The notes below the pieces were generated by a model. That model was given only the letters and a program-made list of their open reading frames with translations. It had not been told where the DNA came from and did no database searches. From Antedon mediterranea (Eukaryota > Echinodermata > Crinoidea > Comatulida > Antedonidae): a DNA stretch of 64,000 nt. Positions 60,835 to 64,000 of this stretch are shown in pieces. The stretch is taken from positions 1,054,001-1,118,000 of the forward strand of contig NC_092679.1 of assembly GCF_964355755.1 (NCBI RefSeq). The letters run 5' to 3'. The number at the start of each line of letters is the position of its first letter. Position 1 is the stretch's first letter. Both the position numbers and the translations under genes were made by a program.

Positions 60835-63800
60835 TTAAGAGACTGATTCTTGTGGTAAGTCTGTTGCGGATACCCCGATATCGGGGATAATCGGACGCTC
60901 CATCGCTCCTTCCAGATTGGCTTGAGTGAGAAATGTTTTATCACTGTCGGATGGTCCCTCAATGGCTAGTCTGCAAGAAAGATTATAATAGAAGATAGTT
61001 AAACTTTGTGATGTGCCCAAATATGGTTAACAGCAACTAAAACATTGTTCAACATGATGAGTGCGATTATTACCTTTCAAACGAAGCAGTGTCAATCGAC
61101 AAACTTGGTTTGATTGGTCCAACATCTGATGGCGGCTTGGGACGTACTTTAGTTCCGTTCATCTTGGCAAACAGAAGTCTAAGTATGCGCTCTCGTTGTT
61201 CCCAAGTTAATTCTCCAATATCTAATTGAGCCCCAAGTCCATTCCTAAATAAAATACTTTTTTTAATAAATCTATCTTTTTTACAATATTAATATCAAAT
61301 CAATTTAATAAATATTAAAATTAGATTTTAAAATTCATTAGTTGAGCATACCAATCTTCAGCTGCCTTGAGGTCGTTGAAAACGCTATTCGTACTCGTAT
61401 CTGCGTGCCTAAATGTTCTTATTTTTGGGTAATCTACTTTCCCAGCATGGGCATCCAGCATTCGTCGATGATACGCCATAGCGGCATCTCGGCGGTACTT
61501 AGCCCGGTTTGCAACGATCTCTTTCTTTACATGGTCCAGAGAATCAAGGAAAAACTGTTCCATTTCTGTTCTCTATAAAACAAAATGTATAAAATTGAAT
61601 ATTGCTAAACAATTAAATATAAATTATAAAGATGGTTAATATACAAAACAATCTGTCTCATAAAACAAACTGCATAAAATCCCAGTATAATATAAGTAAT
61701 TTATTATAAAAATTAAAGTTTAAAGTAAATAATTTATTATATTCAAAATAAATGGAATGCCTTGTTGCATTGACTTTATATTTTGTCTGTTATTCTGAAC
61801 AACCTCAATTCTTTTTTTTCTTGTGTACAATGATTTCTTAAATTAAGCTTCTTTTTTGGTATGGAAATATTATGTAATCATGGTATTCCGAAATAAAAAA
61901 TTAATGAATGAATATTATGCTGTAAAATAGAGCATAATAATATTACTAGAACACTGTACCTGATCCAACACAGCTTTGGCAAGTCGTTTCACTTTATTCA
62001 TCTCCTTTGACCTTAGTTCAACTGTTCGCAGTAACTTAGCAATCTCAACTTTACTTGACTGGGTCTCAATGGAAGCCTTGCCAACAACCAGGTCACGTTC
62101 ACGCTCAAATTCTTTCACCACGTGACTTAGTGCCGTTTCTAAACTCGTTACTTTCTCTTGTAACTTGAATGAAAACAGAAAAAGTCTAGTAATAGTATTG
62201 AAACTAGAGAAAATATATTTAAAAATGCATATTTTATGCATACAATCTAAGATTAATAGTATTGAAAGTAGGAAAAATATATTTTTAAATGCATTTTTTT
62301 GCATAAAATTAAAGAGTGAGTATTTAAAAATGTAAACATTTAAGTAAATAATTTTAAATCAAATGAGCCTTAGTATTGGTACAAAACCTAGATTTGAACC
62401 CAGATTGGTCAGCAAACATGTTGACCACCAAGCTAAAATGCCATTTCTTATAATGTTGCCTCATGGCATGAAAATATTGACTTACCATTCGTATTTGGTT
62501 CTTGCGTTTTTTAGCTTCTACCACTTTTTCCTGAACAAGCAGATCGTTCAGCTCCCTTCCTTCCTCTAGCTGCTTGTTCTTTTTCTCCAGCTCTTTTTTA
62601 GTTTTTTCTAACTCATCTGTCTCTTTCATGTGGTAACATAATGCTTCGTTCACTCGCACGTTCTCTTTGTAAACAGATCGTGTCGTCTCATCTAATTTAC
62701 TACAGAAAATTATAAAATCATAGAATATTTTGTATTGTATTGTTGATGTACAAAATGTCTCAAGCTCTCAATGCGCTGAACATTATTACCCCAGTCATTT
62801 TCTTTGGATCAAACACGTATGGAAACATGCTTCCATAATGCAGCTAGTAATCAGCGCAAAGTTGGGTCTTGATCTAACCGGGTACCCATTTATACACCTG
62901 GGTGGAGAGAGGCAAACGTAAGTAAAGTATCTTGCCTACGGATACAAGCAATGCGGCAGAGTTGGATTCGAACCTCGGTCTCACGATCAGTAGTCCAACA
63001 CAGTGCGCCACACACCCTCACAAGGCTATTAACTAATCAAATGGATTTTAAAGATGTGTCCACAACAGATGCATTGTTACACTTGTAATACCTTATTGCT
63101 TCTGTGTGAGCTCTCTCAGCAAGCTCAGCAATTTTCTGACTTGCTTCTTGTTGCAATCGAATCTTCTCTTCAAAGAATTTGTGCTCCATTCGTTGAAGCT
63201 GATGTTTGTGTTCTTTATTTGTTATATACATTTCTTCTTTTATCTGAATAAAGATATGATACATTTTACAGCATAGTACTACATACACCACAAACCTCTA
63301 CTCTTTTCACTTGCACAACCATGGGAAAACAGACTAATAAACAAAATAAAAATCACTATAAATAATTTACATTATATCATGTTTTTTTTTTCAAAAAGTT
63401 CAATGAAAATTTATACTTCTTGAATAGACTGTTTGTTATACCTCGTCAAGTTCTTTTTGCATCGTCCCTCGTTTTCTTCTAAATTCCTTCACAAGTTTTA
63501 ATTCACTTTGCATCATTTTCACTTCATTTGCTTTGTCTTCTAATGAATCTTCAAGTTGCTGGATCTTTTCGGTGAAATCTGAAATCTATGGAAAAAAATC
63601 AAAATAATAATATTAATAACGTTCAAAATGCAAGGGGCCTCTAAGCTCTGAACAATCAACAGAAAATGTAAAAAGAACAAAAATAATTAATGTTGAAAAT
63701 GCAAATTAAAAAGGTGGGATTTGAGGAGTTGTTTAATATGCAATTTATATGTAAATTATTATATGCAAAAATTACCTGATCAGCATTGATATAAAAATGG

Positions 63801-63936
63801 CAATAAATTAAATTAAATAAAAAGGAAGAACAATTGTGTTTAAATTTAAATTATAGGAAAAAATACGTACAATCATTTCTTTTTCTTTCCTGGTTTCTCT
63901 TTTCGTGTCTTTCAACTGCTTTTGTAATTTTGCAAT
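60835..63936 (-). CDS. BBOF1: Basal body-orientation factor 1, 3' part (8 exons; 5' end outside the window)
   Basis: Exons at 63871-63936, 63442-63585, 63092-63243, 62486-62699, 61960-62163, 61352-61572, 61074-61244 and 60835-60970, all with consistent phases. The coiled-coil protein acts at motile cilia and sperm flagella, where it helps align basal bodies. Matches to human BBOF1 run throughout: FFEEKIRLQQEASQKIAELA, ERAHTEAI, ENVRVNEALCYHMKETDEL, RTEMEQFFLDSLDHVKKEI, YPKIRTF with STNSVFNDL, and GELTWEQRERILRLLFAKMN. The donor at 61352 (GATTG|GTATGC) restores AEDWNGLGAQLDIGELTWEQ, aligned with human AEKW..DIGDLTWEQ; reading through instead gives a short false end. About the first 100 residues are missing beyond the right edge. 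The stop is at 60835. Confidence 0.94.
62761..63023 (-). mobile_element. tRNA-derived SINE family A, copy 2
   Basis: On the minus strand an A-box-like TGGCGCACTGTGTTGG is followed by a B box GGTTCGAATCC, the pol III promoter layout of a tRNA-derived SINE. It lies in a BBOF1 intron between the exons at 62486-62699 and 63092-63243. Confidence 0.85.
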
Positions 63937-64000
63937 CTGATAAAAAAGAGAAGAAAACATACAAGTTGACATACAGTACAGTAGGCAGGGTACAGTAGGC

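Noticed and set aside
60999-61028. Fifteenth MITE copy in a BBOF1 intron
   Set aside because: Only about 25 bases ('gtgatgtgcccaaatatggt') match; too short to be sure, so not counted.

Overview
This is eukaryotic, intron-rich, AT-rich animal DNA, most likely from an echinoderm-like marine invertebrate deuterostome. The assignment is tentative: it rests on protein similarity to both vertebrate and fly relatives, short exons in long repeat-filled introns, many TIR transposons, and abundant 'taggcctag'-type sequence. There is no bacterial, phage, CRISPR or operon structure. All three recognisable genes lie on the minus strand.

Genes, right to left in transcription order. (1) BBOF1, a ciliary basal-body and flagellar coiled-coil protein: the last eight exons lie at 63936..60835 and the 5' end is off the right edge. 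(2) PCMT1, protein-L-isoaspartate O-methyltransferase: seven exons at 60105..57057, with an unusual hydrophobic N-terminal extension available. (3) PLCB, a phospholipase C beta of the PLCB1-3/Plc21C class: 35 predicted exons from 55057 to 10221, coding for about 1419 residues. Its PH, EF-hand, X, linker, Y, C2 and C-terminal coiled-coil regions were all reconstructed by exon phase and splice sites. The three genes share a strand and nothing else obvious; they are ordinary neighbours, not a pathway.

The left 10 kb has no gene I can name, only a CpG-rich stretch at 5.8-6.1 kb that might be a promoter or first exon on the minus strand, a 24-bp minisatellite, a G-rich minisatellite and transposon copies.

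The repeat landscape is the most striking part. At least nine PLCB introns carry their own tandem array, several with a 21-bp period. One array of about 1 kb begins exactly at the 5' splice site of PLCB exon 8 and repeats that site dozens of times. A 2.1-kb array is built from the terminal sequence of the TIR element that holds it. A MITE family with TTAA target sites has at least 14 copies or fragments. Two 1.3-kb TIR elements have clear target duplications. Three tiny perfect palindromes (20, 24 and 24 bp, CAGGGAG...CTCCCTG) are each flanked by 7-8 bp direct repeats, and these are the best candidate for something undescribed.
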